Of a DNA stretch of 64,000 nt, positions 34,141 through 44,594 are shown one piece after another. Position numbers and translations under genes: made by a program. Origin of the DNA: Cunninghamia lanceolata (taxonomy: Eukaryota > Streptophyta > Pinopsida > Cupressales > Cupressaceae). The notes below the pieces were generated by a model, which saw only the letters and a program-made list of their open reading frames with translations, searched no databases and was not told the origin of the DNA. The stretch covers positions 434,001 through 498,000 of the forward strand of contig BSBN01000355.1 of the NCBI GenBank assembly GCA_027924645.1. Reading direction: 5' to 3'. How positions within the stretch are numbered: the first letter of the stretch is position 1; each line of letters begins with the position of its first letter.

Positions 34141-35345
34141 AGATAATATTTAGTAGAAGAAAGCTACACAAATATCTCAATGGAAGTTGACAAAGTAAGA
34201 GCAATTGTGATAGAGAACATTAAAGTCAACTCAAAAAAGCTAATAATGAATCCAGCTACTAGCAAGAGGAAACACTCAAAAAAGGGGAATGGGACCTTGA
34301 AGACTAGATATGAGGTTGTAAAAATGTTTCTCACATGGATAGCTCATCATTAAACATGGAATAACCAGCTTTTTAAATTGACGGAACAATGAAATGTAAT
34401 CCATGAAAAGTTGAAGTAGGGGGGCTTGTTAAGAACCTAAATGGTAACAGTAGATTCCAATTTGCATATGACCTTGGGAAATAGCAAGCCACTTAGTAGA
34501 GGCTTATAGAATATTAAAAGGAGTGAAACTTGTAGCTAAGTAAGGCATCTGAAATATTATCTTCATTGGTCATTCCATGTAAATTATAAGCAACCTAGGA
34601 GATAATTCTCAACCTAAAGCTATCAGAATCACAACAATTATCTATCAGATTTTAAGCTTTGAAAACATATTTGAAGCCATCAAATTCAACTGTGTTCTTC
34701 AGAGCTCAGAGACGAGAAGGAATGGCATAACGGATAATGAAGGTGCCCAATTAACCTTAGGCATCCTTCAAATTTAAATTTAATTAGAGAATTCATTAAG
34801 ATGAAAATAGATCTGATTTAAAAATCAAACTGGTCTTGCCACTCTTGTCTCAAATATGATTTGCACTCTTTTAACGATAGAACTAAAATTCAGTAAATAT
34901 ACGAGCTCTCCATATGAAGTTTGGTGTTCAGACAAAGAGGTAAGAGGCCATGGATAGAAGAATCAGAAGAGTTCAAGTCAAAATCAGTAATTTAAGGATA
35001 GGGTAGCAATACTTGAGAACAAAGCATGGATAAATAAGGCTCACCAATCTCTTGTGGAGTTCATATCTATCCCCTAGAAAGTGGCATTGAAAATAGTAAA
35101 GAAAAGAAAATCTCAGGGAGGAATTGTCTGCTCCACTATAGAAAAGGCTGATATTGATTGGAAAAATTTCTTTTGGGGTGCTTGCTTAATTTTGTAAGGA
35201 TAACCATTATGGTTGACTACCACATTTATCCCCTATCCCCTATTGAATCATTGGGAACTTAGATTTAGCTTCAATGTGTGATTAACTCTCAAAATTCTCA
35301 AAGGTCCTTTTTTAGCTAGATAGAGATGGGATAACACTCACACAG
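34141..35345. other. Non-coding DNA
   Basis: No ORF, transposon protein or RNA gene seen. Confidence 0.5.
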
Positions 35346-35349
35346 TTTG

Positions 35350-35560
35350 CCATCGTAAAAAACACTGATGTAATGGTTAAAGGAATATATTTGTATACTG
35401 GAGGTCTGAGTTCAATACCCAATACCCCACACTAGATTAAAAAATCCTACAACCTGGAAAGCAATGTCTAAGCACCTGGGCAATGAAGCCAGCCATGTTA
35501 ATGTGGCCTACACATGTCCCATATTTACCAATTTTAAAAACACACTCATAGCCACCATCA
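35350..35560 (+). repeat. Possible tRNA-derived SINE
   Basis: TGTAATGGTTAAAGGAATAT followed about 35 bp later by GGTCTGAGTTCAATACCC resembles the A box and B box of a tRNA-related Pol III promoter as seen in plant SINEs. A body with ACACATGTCCCATATTTACC follows. The B box departs from GGTTCGANNCC at two positions. Ends and target duplications are not clear. Confidence 0.4.
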
Positions 35561-36363
35561 TATTTTACCTTCCCTAAAAAGATCCATCAGTGTACTCAAT
35601 CAACAGAAGCAAGAAACAGACTACCAATTTGACACAAGAAAGAAACATTTGCTCCAACTCACCACTAGACCATGGCTAGTTGGACTTGAGTCTCAGTCTT
35701 TAACTTAGCCTAAAATGGAGCTGTTTACTGGAAAATCAATTTGAATATTAATGAATAGCCAGGCAATTTTTGGAAGCCATGCATTCACATGTATGGAGAA
35801 ATTAAGCATAGCAAAATTTTGCTACTCAAGACTACCTCTCTAATTCTAGAATTATCAATTATAGTGTAGAACAAATCATTTTCACGGGGAAATTTCTGAA
35901 TATAATAAATACAACACAAATTATACTGAAATTTTACTTGTGACCAAACAAGTATGTCTATATAGCTTTTGCAGATTAATATAAAAAATTACTTTTCAAC
36001 TGCAAACAAAAAGGGTTTCGCGCAATAAAACCCTAACACACACAAAAACAAAATTTTGAAATTTGACCAAAAAAACTACGAAAATTGACTAAACAAAAAA
36101 GTAAGGAAAATGAGAAGACACTTACATGTGCACCATTTCAGCACTCTGCAAATTGTAAAATATAATAGACTATTTAAAAACATTTTTTAAATTAGAAAAT
36201 AGACTTTTTTAAAAGTATTTTTTTAATAATACAAAATCAAACAAATCACAAATCATTACAATTTAAATTAGAAGCAGATAAAACGGCCACATAACATAAC
36301 ACTTAACTACAATAGTTTTTTTATCCATCATTCTCTCAATTTTCTTAATTTTTAAGAAAATGT

Positions 36364-37611
36364 TTACATAGGTTTAAAGAACTGGTTAAGAATGAGCTTG
36401 GGTTCAAATGACAACATCATCCTGTTAAAGTTTTGACTAGTGCATTGAGGAAGGCATTGCCAAAACCCCTCCCTTAAATTGTATGCAAAAACCTTTGGAT
36501 CTTTTGTATTATCACTTAACCTGCTGAAGCACAGATAATCTCCCACACAAACACAATTCTGATACCAGTATGCTGCACCAATATACTCAGGGAGAGAATC
36601 TGGAGGAATCCTTACAAATTCTTTCCATTTCCAAAGCAACTTATCTTGGTCCTCCTGAAACAACTCCCAGATAACAATACCCATAGCTTTTGGCAAATGA
36701 AATGTTTCAATACCCACCTTGAGTAGAGCGATTGGCTCAATCAGGCGAAACCGGTCAATTCTACCAGGTGCCGGAATGCTTGCAAGCACCCGCTTTGACG
36801 GATCCTTAAAGATCGTTACCACTAGAACGGATGACCCATATGCAACTATAGTTATAACTTTCACAATCTCATCTTGAACCAGTTGGGTGGGTAATGGAGC
36901 TATTGTAACAGGCTTAACAAAACCATCTTCGATATTGTAACCGACAATAATCCTAGGCCTCTCTCCCCACCCGAAAAGAACACTATTGCATTCAACCATT
37001 TCATAATCTAATATATAAGCGCCCGTTTCCCCTGAAAACTGAGACTTAAGCTTCCATGAATCTTGAAAATAATGGTAGATTTGGAAGGAAAAATCTCTGC
37101 AGCTGTGCCGAAACGTCACTACCAAATACGGCTCTCCATTTCCTCCTCTTACAATACGGATAGACCGGCCATCCACATCGATTTCTATCTCTGCATAAAT
37201 TCTCATGAGTGGGTTGCAAACACATAATTGTGGGGTTCTTTCAAAAAGCAGTAACCCCAGCCCTGCACTTGATAACCCATTGTAATATCTGATATTGTTT
37301 CCCACAGGATTTGGGAGGAAAGAAAGAGAGATAGTCATCCATTTTTTTGTGGAAAAGCAGTAGGCCATACAATACCAATTTCCTTCCAATTCTTTACCAC
37401 AAAGAAGCAGCCATGGATTTTGGGTGGGCAATGAAGACAGAAAGCTGTGCGAGGACAAAAGAGAATTCCATTCTTTGCAAACTAAGCGAGAGCGACAGAT
37501 TGATTGTAATGGAAGCTTTGCAAAAATGCATTTCTTCACATCCCGACACAGCTCAGATACACCACTCTGCTCTCCGTCTTCTTCAACTGCTGAAATAAAT
37601 TGTCGCTCCAT
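36364..37611 (-). CDS. F-box protein, single exon
   Basis: 415 codons, uninterrupted, ATG at 37611, TAA at 36364-36366. Residues about 24-60 form an F-box (VKKCIFAKLPLQSICRSRLV then CKEWNSLLSS), the segment that binds SKP1 in SCF ubiquitin ligases. The rest (PWLLLCGKELEGNWYCMAYC, LGLLLFERTPQLCVCNPLMR, GDYLCFSRLSDN, REGFWQCLPQC) matches the beta-propeller-like C-terminal half of plant F-box/kelch-type proteins, which selects the substrate. The start is the first ATG after a TATA box about 60 bp upstream. Substrate unknown. It is the only intact conventional gene in the window and has no introns, as is common in this family. Confidence 0.92.
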   Translation of the reverse strand: MERQFISAVEEDGEQSGVSELCRDVKKCIFAKLPLQSICRSRLVCKEWNSLLSSHSFLSSLPTQNPWLLLCGKELEGNWYCMAYCFSTKKWMTISLSFLPNPVGNNIRYYNGLSSAGLGLLLFERTPQLCVCNPLMRIYAEIEIDVDGRSIRIVRGGNGEPYLVVTFRHSCRDFSFQIYHYFQDSWKLKSQFSGETGAYILDYEMVECNSVLFGWGERPRIIVGYNIEDGFVKPVTIAPLPTQLVQDEIVKVITIVAYGSSVLVVTIFKDPSKRVLASIPAPGRIDRFRLIEPIALLKVGIETFHLPKAMGIVIWELFQEDQDKLLWKWKEFVRIPPDSLPEYIGAAYWYQNCVCVGDYLCFSRLSDNTKDPKVFAYNLREGFWQCLPQCTSQNFNRMMLSFEPKLILNQFFKPM

Positions 37612-37670
37612 TGCTTCCTAATTAATGGATTTCGTATGCTATTGATTTCTTTCTATGCATTCATCCACTC

Positions 37671-37680
37671 CCTTTATAGG
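37671..37680 (-). promoter_or_regulatory. TATA box of the F-box gene
   Basis: CCTATAAAGG on the minus strand, ending 60 bp before the ATG. This implies a short 5' leader of roughly 30 bp. Confidence 0.7.
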
Positions 37681-37707
37681 TGTTTGACATGGAGAGCTTT
37701 GCTTAGT

Positions 37708-37736
37708 CCACGCGTGGTTAAGAGCAGCCGACGTGG
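37708..37736 (-). promoter_or_regulatory. ACGT/CGCG-type motifs upstream of the F-box gene
   Basis: The palindrome CCACGCGTGG (37708-37717) and CCACGTCGG (minus strand, 37728-37736) lie 30-60 bp upstream of the TATA box. CACGTC/ACGT cores are bZIP-type sites, and ACGCGT matches CGCG-box sites of calmodulin-binding factors. Function is inferred only from position and motif. Confidence 0.45.
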
Positions 37737-37833
37737 AGAAAATAAAATTTAAAATAGATAATGGAGATAAAAATTTGTATAGGTGTTAAAAAAGGAATAT
37801 AATTTTGAAAGTGTTTTCTAAAATCTATCTTAC

Positions 37834-38142
37834 GTAAAAAAATTAATAAGAGAAAGGGCGCCAAGGCCTAAATTTCAATTTTTTTTTGACAGTTATCTAT
37901 TCAATGGTGGGTTTAAAATATTATGACACGCTTTAGTATAAGTAAATTATATAAAACTAAATATATATATCAGCATAATCCTATATAAATTTGACAATTT
38001 GTCCAAAATCTCGTCTTTCATATGATAGTCTTTTTAAAATTTCGATTGTATTTTACAATAAAAATGCCTAAATAAGTTATACAACTATCAAATTTAGACC
38101 CTGGAAAGGGCCATTATGTCCTTTCTCCTATTAATTTTTTAC
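37834..38142. mobile_element. 309-bp foldback (MITE-like) element
   Basis: Left arm GTAAAAAAATTAATAAGAGA (from 37834) pairs with the right arm ending at 38142, which read in reverse complement is GTAAAAAATTAATAGGAGAA. Pairing continues through AAGGG and CCTAAATTT and the GACAGTTAT/GATAGTTGT region. Arms are about 50-65 bp. AT-rich centre, no ORF. It sits just upstream of the F-box promoter. Confidence 0.75.
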
Positions 38143-38301
38143 ATCAACTAAAATTAAAAAATACATATTTATTGTACTTTTCAAAGTAAAAATAAAACAA
38201 AAGAATTAGGGAAATAATGAATAGTGGCTTTTTGAAAACAAAAATGAAAATTTACATACAAAAGTAAAATAGTTCTTCATATAGAAATAAAGTAAACTAT
38301 C

Positions 38302-38437
38302 ATACCTATCTTAGATAAATCTATGTAAAAGGCACCGAGAGATATATTCCATTTATATAGCATAAATCTATTTTAAAATAGGCACCTCCAAAGGGATATC
38401 TCCACATCTTTTACATAAATTTATCTAAGATATGTAT
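38302..38437. mobile_element. 136-bp foldback element with 30-bp arms
   Basis: The left arm at 38302-38331 and the reverse complement of 38408-38437 agree at 28 of 30 positions by hand count (shared block ATCTTAGATAAAT). Partial pairing continues inward through GAGATAT/ATATCTC. Such a hairpin could be a small MITE or the source of small RNAs. Confidence 0.75.
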
Positions 38438-38441
38438 TGTA

Positions 38442-40680
38442 GTAGCATTTGTAGTCATAACATGTTAACAAAATTATTATAATGATTTAACCATTTATGT
38501 GAGTAATAATAGACCAATAAGACAAAAGGAGACAAATAATATTTAAAGAATCATGATAAAGTACTATACAAATGATAAACATTGTATCGTTTCATATTGT
38601 TTGAAACAAATTTGAAAGAAGTACATCACATCATTTATCTTCTAATAATTTTAGTGTTTCTTTTTTAACTTTTCAATTGGTCACTTGCTTGCCCTTTTCC
38701 ATCTTTTTGTAGCCATCATATGTAAATTGTTAAAAGAAATAATTCAGTTTCTTTCTCACTTTTTTCATGTAAATGTCTTAAACTTGGAAAATATTCTCTC
38801 TTTTTTTTAATTCCTCTATCTTTCATTAATTTCCTTATCATTAAAAAAATATAGATACATTAAAGAATAATGAATGTTATTAGAGAGTATACAAGATTTT
38901 TTATTTTCCAAACTTTAAAAAAAAAAGCCCTACATAAAAACAAAATCTCATTGCCACTTGAAGTTACTAGATTGATGACATGTGCTCACAGATCTATTTT
39001 TTGTGTCAAGTTATGTAAATTCTTTTAGAACACAATTATTTTAATATTACAAGTTCATTTAAATATGTAATAGTGTCACTTTAAAAAGAAAATTAAGTGA
39101 TGTATACACCACCACTCACAAGACATTTATCAATAATCTACCAAGGTGGAAATCCTCCAACCAATTAGACAAACTTCGCCTCTATTTTTATACTTCTTCA
39201 GAAAGTTTATTCAGATAAAGCCACATTATGTTCCACTGTAGTTGGTTATTCAAGTGCATCTTGGTCATCGAAGGCTATAATCAAGGTGACAGGGTTGTTA
39301 ATGAGCATTTAGGGGATAATGTTACATTGTGGTTGACTTTGCCAAGACTAATTGAGAGACATTCCATTTTGTAGATTCATGTAATCCATGTTACGAACTA
39401 TGTGAAAATTTGATTTCATGTGCAAAAAAGTAGATCACAAACATGAGGAGTTTGGTCTTGTAAGTTTATATGCATTAAAAGTGTTCAAATGATCTTATGT
39501 TAGCAATCAAGTCTCAAACACTTGCATAATATCCAATCAATTATTCACATATATGTGTGAGTAACTCTTCCCCACAAAATCCCTTGGTAGATTTCTAAGA
39601 GGATGTCCATAGATTTTGCCTTGAAAATCTAGTCATTTCATCTAAAATCGATTATTTTGCATATAGTTTGCACCTGAAATAGGTTGTCTACAATCTTTGC
39701 CATCTTTGTCTACCATTGAAATACCAAATGCACCTCAAAAATTACTCTTTCCATTTGATTTCAGAGGTTCTAAACCAACATGCATTGGAAATGATCTATC
39801 TTGCATGGGTCCACAAGTCAAAGTTGATGTGTTGGAATATTTTATCTTAAGCTCAGCGATTAACAACTTTTGAACTCGATATAGACAATGCATTTCAAGT
39901 ACCTATAATATCCACAAAAAGGAAGGATACATTAGAGCTTCCTCAATAGTCATTGTCTTCTTGACACAAAACTATCGTCCATGATGTATCTAATTTGCTT
40001 CTCTAACTTTGTAACCTTGGTTACCAGTAAATGAAATTGCATTTTATGTTTTATAAATGTCCTCAAATAACCAAAAGTAGTTAATTAGACTCAAAGATGT
40101 ATTAAAATATAGGATATAGTCAAGTAGGAAGTACCTCATGCATCATAAAAATTTATCAATATGAAGCTAAATAAGATTATCAAACATTAATTAAATTTAT
40201 CATTGGTTCACTGTGTATCAAGCAAGGACTGACTTCTATTTAGACAATAAGAAAGAAATTATATTAATATAAGAGACAAAGCTTCAAGAGAAATTGTGTA
40301 CAAAGTGATTGAAAACTCTAAATTTGAAACCACACATTGTTGTTCATTGTTAGGATGAATGATGAGAAAATAGATGTAGGTTTATCATATGGATAAACCA
40401 ATTATATGTAAGGATCTTACTTCTACTTTCTTATCATTCATACTGATGATGAATCACAATTTGTCATTTGAAACATCAGTATTTTAGTCTCTTTGCAGAG
40501 AATAAGTATATATCAAGAGTCCACATCTGTTTTCTTATTCATTCATCCCAAGGATGAACCACATGTGCTTCGAAACATCAAGCTTTCAATCACTTTGAAC
40601 ATAATTTTTTTGGGAGCTTTGTCTCCTAACACAATTTTTTGGGGAATATTGACTGAAACGATTATGACAGATTCCTATGA
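38442..40680. other. AT-rich intergenic DNA
   Basis: No coding frame, RNA gene or transposon protein recognised over about 2.2 kb. Confidence 0.5.
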
Positions 40681-40689
40681 CAGAATCTA

Positions 40690-41470
40690 TGACATGTAAG
40701 AGTCAGAAATAGAAGCTTGTAAGATAGGTGAAGACATGTGTCATGAAGCATCTTTGAAAAAGGCATATTTGGGTGCCCCAAGGTGGACTATGACATGTTG
40801 TAAGAGAATATGCTATTTATAGCCTGTGTATGACAGATTCTCTTACAACTATAAGTTGTAACCGCTATCACAGATTCTATGACGGTTGTAAGTGTCATAA
40901 GAGCATCTGTCATAGCTCATTTTTGAAATAGGTGACCTCTTTGAGATGGGAGTTGTGGACAAGTGTCAGGCACATTCTACAATGTTGACCAAGTGTCCTT
41001 AGGCATGGGTTTTGGGCCATGAGGCCAAGTTGGACGCCCATTCCAAGATAGGACAAATTTTGCCTTGTATATTCTATATAAATAGGTGCTTGGAGGAGAA
41101 GTATTACAGGATTGACAGGTACTGTTATGCTACCGGATTGACTCTAGATATGAGTGTCGAAGACTATTGAAGCTTGCATTGCAAGTGCATTGTTAACAAC
41201 ATTCAGTTTTGATAATACATTGTGCAGGTTTCTAAGTGTGGGGTTTTTCACCCAATAGGAGTTTTCCCCATGTTATATCTTTGTCTCTCTTCTTTTGTCT
41301 TCTTTTTGGTTCATGTGTATTGCTGTAATATCTCTGTTAGATGTTCTATGTTGCTGTATTTGTAAGGATTAATTTGAATTTGCATAGCCCTCTCCTCATT
41401 AGATTAGTGTAGGAAGCGATTTCTGCACACCTAGCTTCCTTTCAATTCGAACAACTACTAGTTTGCTAGT
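40690..41470 (+). repeat. Copia-type LTR fragment or solo LTR
   Basis: Plus-strand TATA box CTATATAAATAG (41074-41085) is followed by GGGGTTTTTCACCCAATAGG and AGTTTTCCCCATGTTATATC, then CT-rich sequence, the usual R-U5 look of plant copia LTRs. U3-side words (TTTGAGATGGGAGTTGTG, CAAGTTGGACGCCCATTCC) resemble the LTR of element 3. TATGACAGATTCT is repeated several times at 40670-40910. Ends were not resolved and no internal region follows. Confidence 0.5.
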
Positions 41471-41596
41471 TAACCAGGACAGATTCTTCATTTTTGGCAA
41501 CTCATTCATAAAATAGAAGAATAGACAGATAATAAGTGTACCGAATTTGAAGGGATAGTTTTTGCTTTCCTTGATCTTCTTTAGATTCTCCAGTAA

Positions 41597-42262
41597 TTAG
41601 ATTCTCAATAACTCACACAAATCATAATTAGCATTCTCTTTGACCATTTGATATGCAGTGTATATCACAATACCAGAGATAGAGTTCTCCTAGTTTGAGA
41701 AATAGATCTTGTAACCTATGACCATAGAAGCAAATCTTACCACATGGTCTGTGATCTCATTTATGGTTAATACCCTTTTGTCAAATTGGGCTTCGATAGC
41801 CTCTGTAACAGTTTGATTCTTCACAACTTTCAGCAAGGTTACACCTCCGGTGGAATTTAACCATGTAACTACCCTAATCGCTTCCTTGGTGATTTTGAAG
41901 GGCTACTCTAAACACATGAATTCATCATGAATTTGACTTAGGATATACCAGACTCGTTCATCCTCTACGAATGTAGTAAAATCTACATACTAGATGAATT
42001 TCTTCTCTTCTAATACGGTGTATTCTTCCTTTAGGTCAAATTGATCATTGCTTAAATACTTTATGTATGAAACTAAGAATTTATCGCCGTCGAGTTCATC
42101 TAGGGCAACATGGATATATGCCCTAACGTCTTCCACATACAAAACTCCATATGGTATTTTCAAAAATGTACCCATTAGATCAACTTCAGTTGCTTTGAAG
42201 GGATGTTTCTTGAATTTGGGTCTTGGTCGCTCAGTAATATCAACAACTTGTGGGGTTGCCAT
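41597..42262 (-). pseudogene. Unrecognised 222-codon ORF with three in-frame TAG codons
   Basis: Starts MATPQVVDITERPRPKFKKH at 42262 and keeps one frame to TAA at 41597-41599, with TAG only at 41990, 41903 and 41690. Pieces such as IPYGVLYVEDVRAYIHVALD, VDFTTFVEDERVWYILSQIH and VTEAIEAQFDKRVLTINEI look like a folded acidic protein. I recognise no family. It lies about 570 bp beyond the minus-strand copia-like gag fragment and may belong to the same or a neighbouring element. A possible PPT plus LTR start (GGGGGAGCAG then TGTTGAAAATCC, minus strand) lies between them at about 42655-42676. Confidence 0.5.
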
Positions 42263-42833
42263 TGCAAAGATTTAGTAAATTTCCAATGGTAAATACCTTG
42301 TTATGCTGAATTAGGGTTTTCTTCACTTGGATTGCTTAGAGTATTTTAAATCTCTATTGATGCTTGAAATCTTGCTTCAATCTCTCTTGGATATCTGATA
42401 GCTTAAATGTAAAGTGAGTTATAATGCATATGAGTTTTGTTTTTATCCTCTGCACTTGACCTAATTGTCATAAATGCTCATTCTCAAAACCTACTTGACT
42501 TTATTCTGATAGATACAGTCGATTAGAATTGCTCCACAATGTACTGCATAGACTTATTTTCTTCTAGATTTTCTTTCAAAAGATTTTTCATGTTAGATTC
42601 CACCACATATCCTCATGCCGGATTCCAGCACTAACTATCTGGCTGGGGGTTTTGGATTTTCAACACTGCTCCCCCTAATCTAGAGCTCCCAATTTACTTC
42701 CTAGAGGAAGTATCTGCACCAGATGCTGGTGCGGATCTATTCTTAACTTCAATTACTTCTTTCTTGATCTAGATCTTGTCCATTTCTTTCTAAGTTTCAA
42801 CCAGATCAACCTTTTTTTTCCCTTATTATTCCT

Positions 42834-43660
42834 CTACTCTCTTTTCCTTTCTTCAGTAAGGTAGTTTCTTTTCACATTTTTGTTGCTACAGACTCTTGCA
42901 TTATGTCCATACTTGTTGCAATTGTAGCACACAACATTCCTTTGTCTTTGTTCTATTGATTGGATTTGATCTGCATTGATTAGCCATATGTCCAAATGTA
43001 TTGCAAGAAAAACACTTTCCATTGAATGATTAACTATTCCTTGCATTATAGGAACCATTCCTTACCATATTTTTGCATTCATTTTGTTTGTGACCAATTT
43101 TGTTGCACTGAGTAGCTTTATGAGTAGCTTTATGACCAAACTTATTGCAATTAAAACAATGGCCATTGAAAGATGGACACCTTTGACCATTTGGTTGTCT
43201 AACCAGAGATCTTCTAGGTCTTCTTCTTTGATTTCTGAACTGGTTTCCTCTATTTTTCTTTAACTCAATGTTTGTTTGACTAGATTTTAAACTTTCTCCT
43301 TTCTCAAATCCCAAAGCTTGCTTATCATTAGCACTCATTTGACTAGCAATCACCTCATCAAGCTTTGCAAAACTTAGTTTGAAATTTTCTTCACAGCTCT
43401 TGGCTTCATCCATATCAAATTTTAGAAGAAGCTTTGTAGATGAAATTTAGAAACTCATGTGCTTCATCTAATTGATCATTTAGCTCCTTTCTTTTCTCTT
43501 TGAACTTCTTGACTTGCTCTCTTAGCTTTAGGATGCATTCATCAGCTTCTTGACTATTAGCTTTTAGATCCTTGATTTCTGCTTCAGATTTTTCAAGATC
43601 AATAAGGGTTGCTTCTAGTTCCTTGTTGCTTTCATAATTTCCAAATCTTCTTGTTGCCAT
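42834..43660 (-). pseudogene. Copia-like gag remnant (element 4)
   Basis: Begins MATRRFGNYESNKELEATLI at 43660 next to a PBS and LTR. A coiled coil (KSEAEIKDLKANSQEADECI, then KKFKEKRKELNDQLDEAHEF) leads, after a frameshift near 43415, to LSFAKLDEVIASQMSANDKQ. Zinc knuckles HCFNCNKFGHKA and VCYNCNKYGHNARVC follow, with an extra CNKIGHKQNEC. This layout is usual for the C-terminal half of plant copia gags. No protease, integrase or RT follows, so the element is truncated. Confidence 0.75.
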
Positions 43661-43714
43661 GAGTATACTACCCCAAATCTTCCTCAAGATGTGAGACTTC
43701 TTCCAAGGAACCTT

Positions 43715-43730
43715 GCGAGCTAATACCAAT
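43715..43730 (-). other. Primer-binding site of element 4
   Basis: Minus strand ATTGGTATTAGCTCGC directly after the LTR end. It matches the TGGTATCAGAGC type (initiator Met tRNA) used by copia elements, with a few changes. Confidence 0.65.
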
Positions 43731-44553
43731 TGTTGAATATTAAGAGGGGGGTGAATCAATATTCTACAATTCTTAAAACTAAACCAAATACCAACTTTAA
43801 TAATCAAAAAGCAAAGTAACCATAGAAATACAAGCCATATAAACATGACACATAAACACCAGATTTTTACATGGAAAACCTAAGAAAGGGAAAAACCATG
43901 GAGAAGATTAGCTCTCAATATATATTGCAATCTTTTACAAATGGTGATGTTCAGGATTGGTCACTCCATGGACCTTGAACATGTTGACTCACTACCATGA
44001 AGTACAACTAGGTCTACCAGGCTCATCGCCTCAACCCTAAACCTAGAAAGATTACAGTGAGGGTTATTAAACCCTAATGGTTGCTTATGTAGCTAGGCTC
44101 ACTACCAAGTACAAGTGAATTTATATAAGAAATATGAATACTACAACAGCATCTATCAGTATGCCAGGTGCAGTCATTTAATAATTGAATACTAAATCTT
44201 GAGTCTTCATCATCACTAATCTTCTATCTTCGTTCTACTATTCTCATACTCCCATCCATCACATCGACATCTTCTTCTTCACACTCTTCACAAGTAAACA
44301 AAGGGTTGTACTCTATCAGCTTAATCTTGTGTCCAATCTACATTGTCGACTCAAACAAATGTGTACAAGTCTTCACATAGGTCAGACCCAATCATATAAG
44401 CACTTAGATTAATTATCTAGATGCTATAACTTCTCCACATAAGGATCTACCGTGTCAGTCGGCTTGTTCCTTAAGAACATACTTGATCAATTCATCTATC
44501 ATATCATAACTCATATTGCAGACCACATGAGACTTAATAAATCATATCCAACA
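43731..44553 (-). repeat. 5' LTR of element 4
   Basis: 823 bp, TGTTGAATATTAAG...ATCATATCCAACA on the plus strand. The minus strand starts TGTTGGATATGAT, has TATA-like CTTATATAAA (44120-44129), a GGTTTTTCCC-type R region near 43890 and ends CTTAATATTCAACA before the PBS. No matching second LTR was found in the window. Confidence 0.7.
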
Positions 44554-44589
44554 ATCATTACTAACCTCTTAACAAGCCTTTAGATCCAT

Positions 44590-44594
44590 GAAAC
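44590..44594. repeat. Target-site duplication GAAAC of element 3 (left)
   Basis: Identical to 52189-52193 on the other side of the element. Confidence 0.93.

Noticed and set aside
42655..42676. PPT plus LTR start for a third copia-like element (minus strand GGGGGAGCAG then TGTTGAAAATCC)
   Set aside because: No matching LTR copy, and the ORF at 41597-42262 would lie inside such an LTR. Kept only as a remark.
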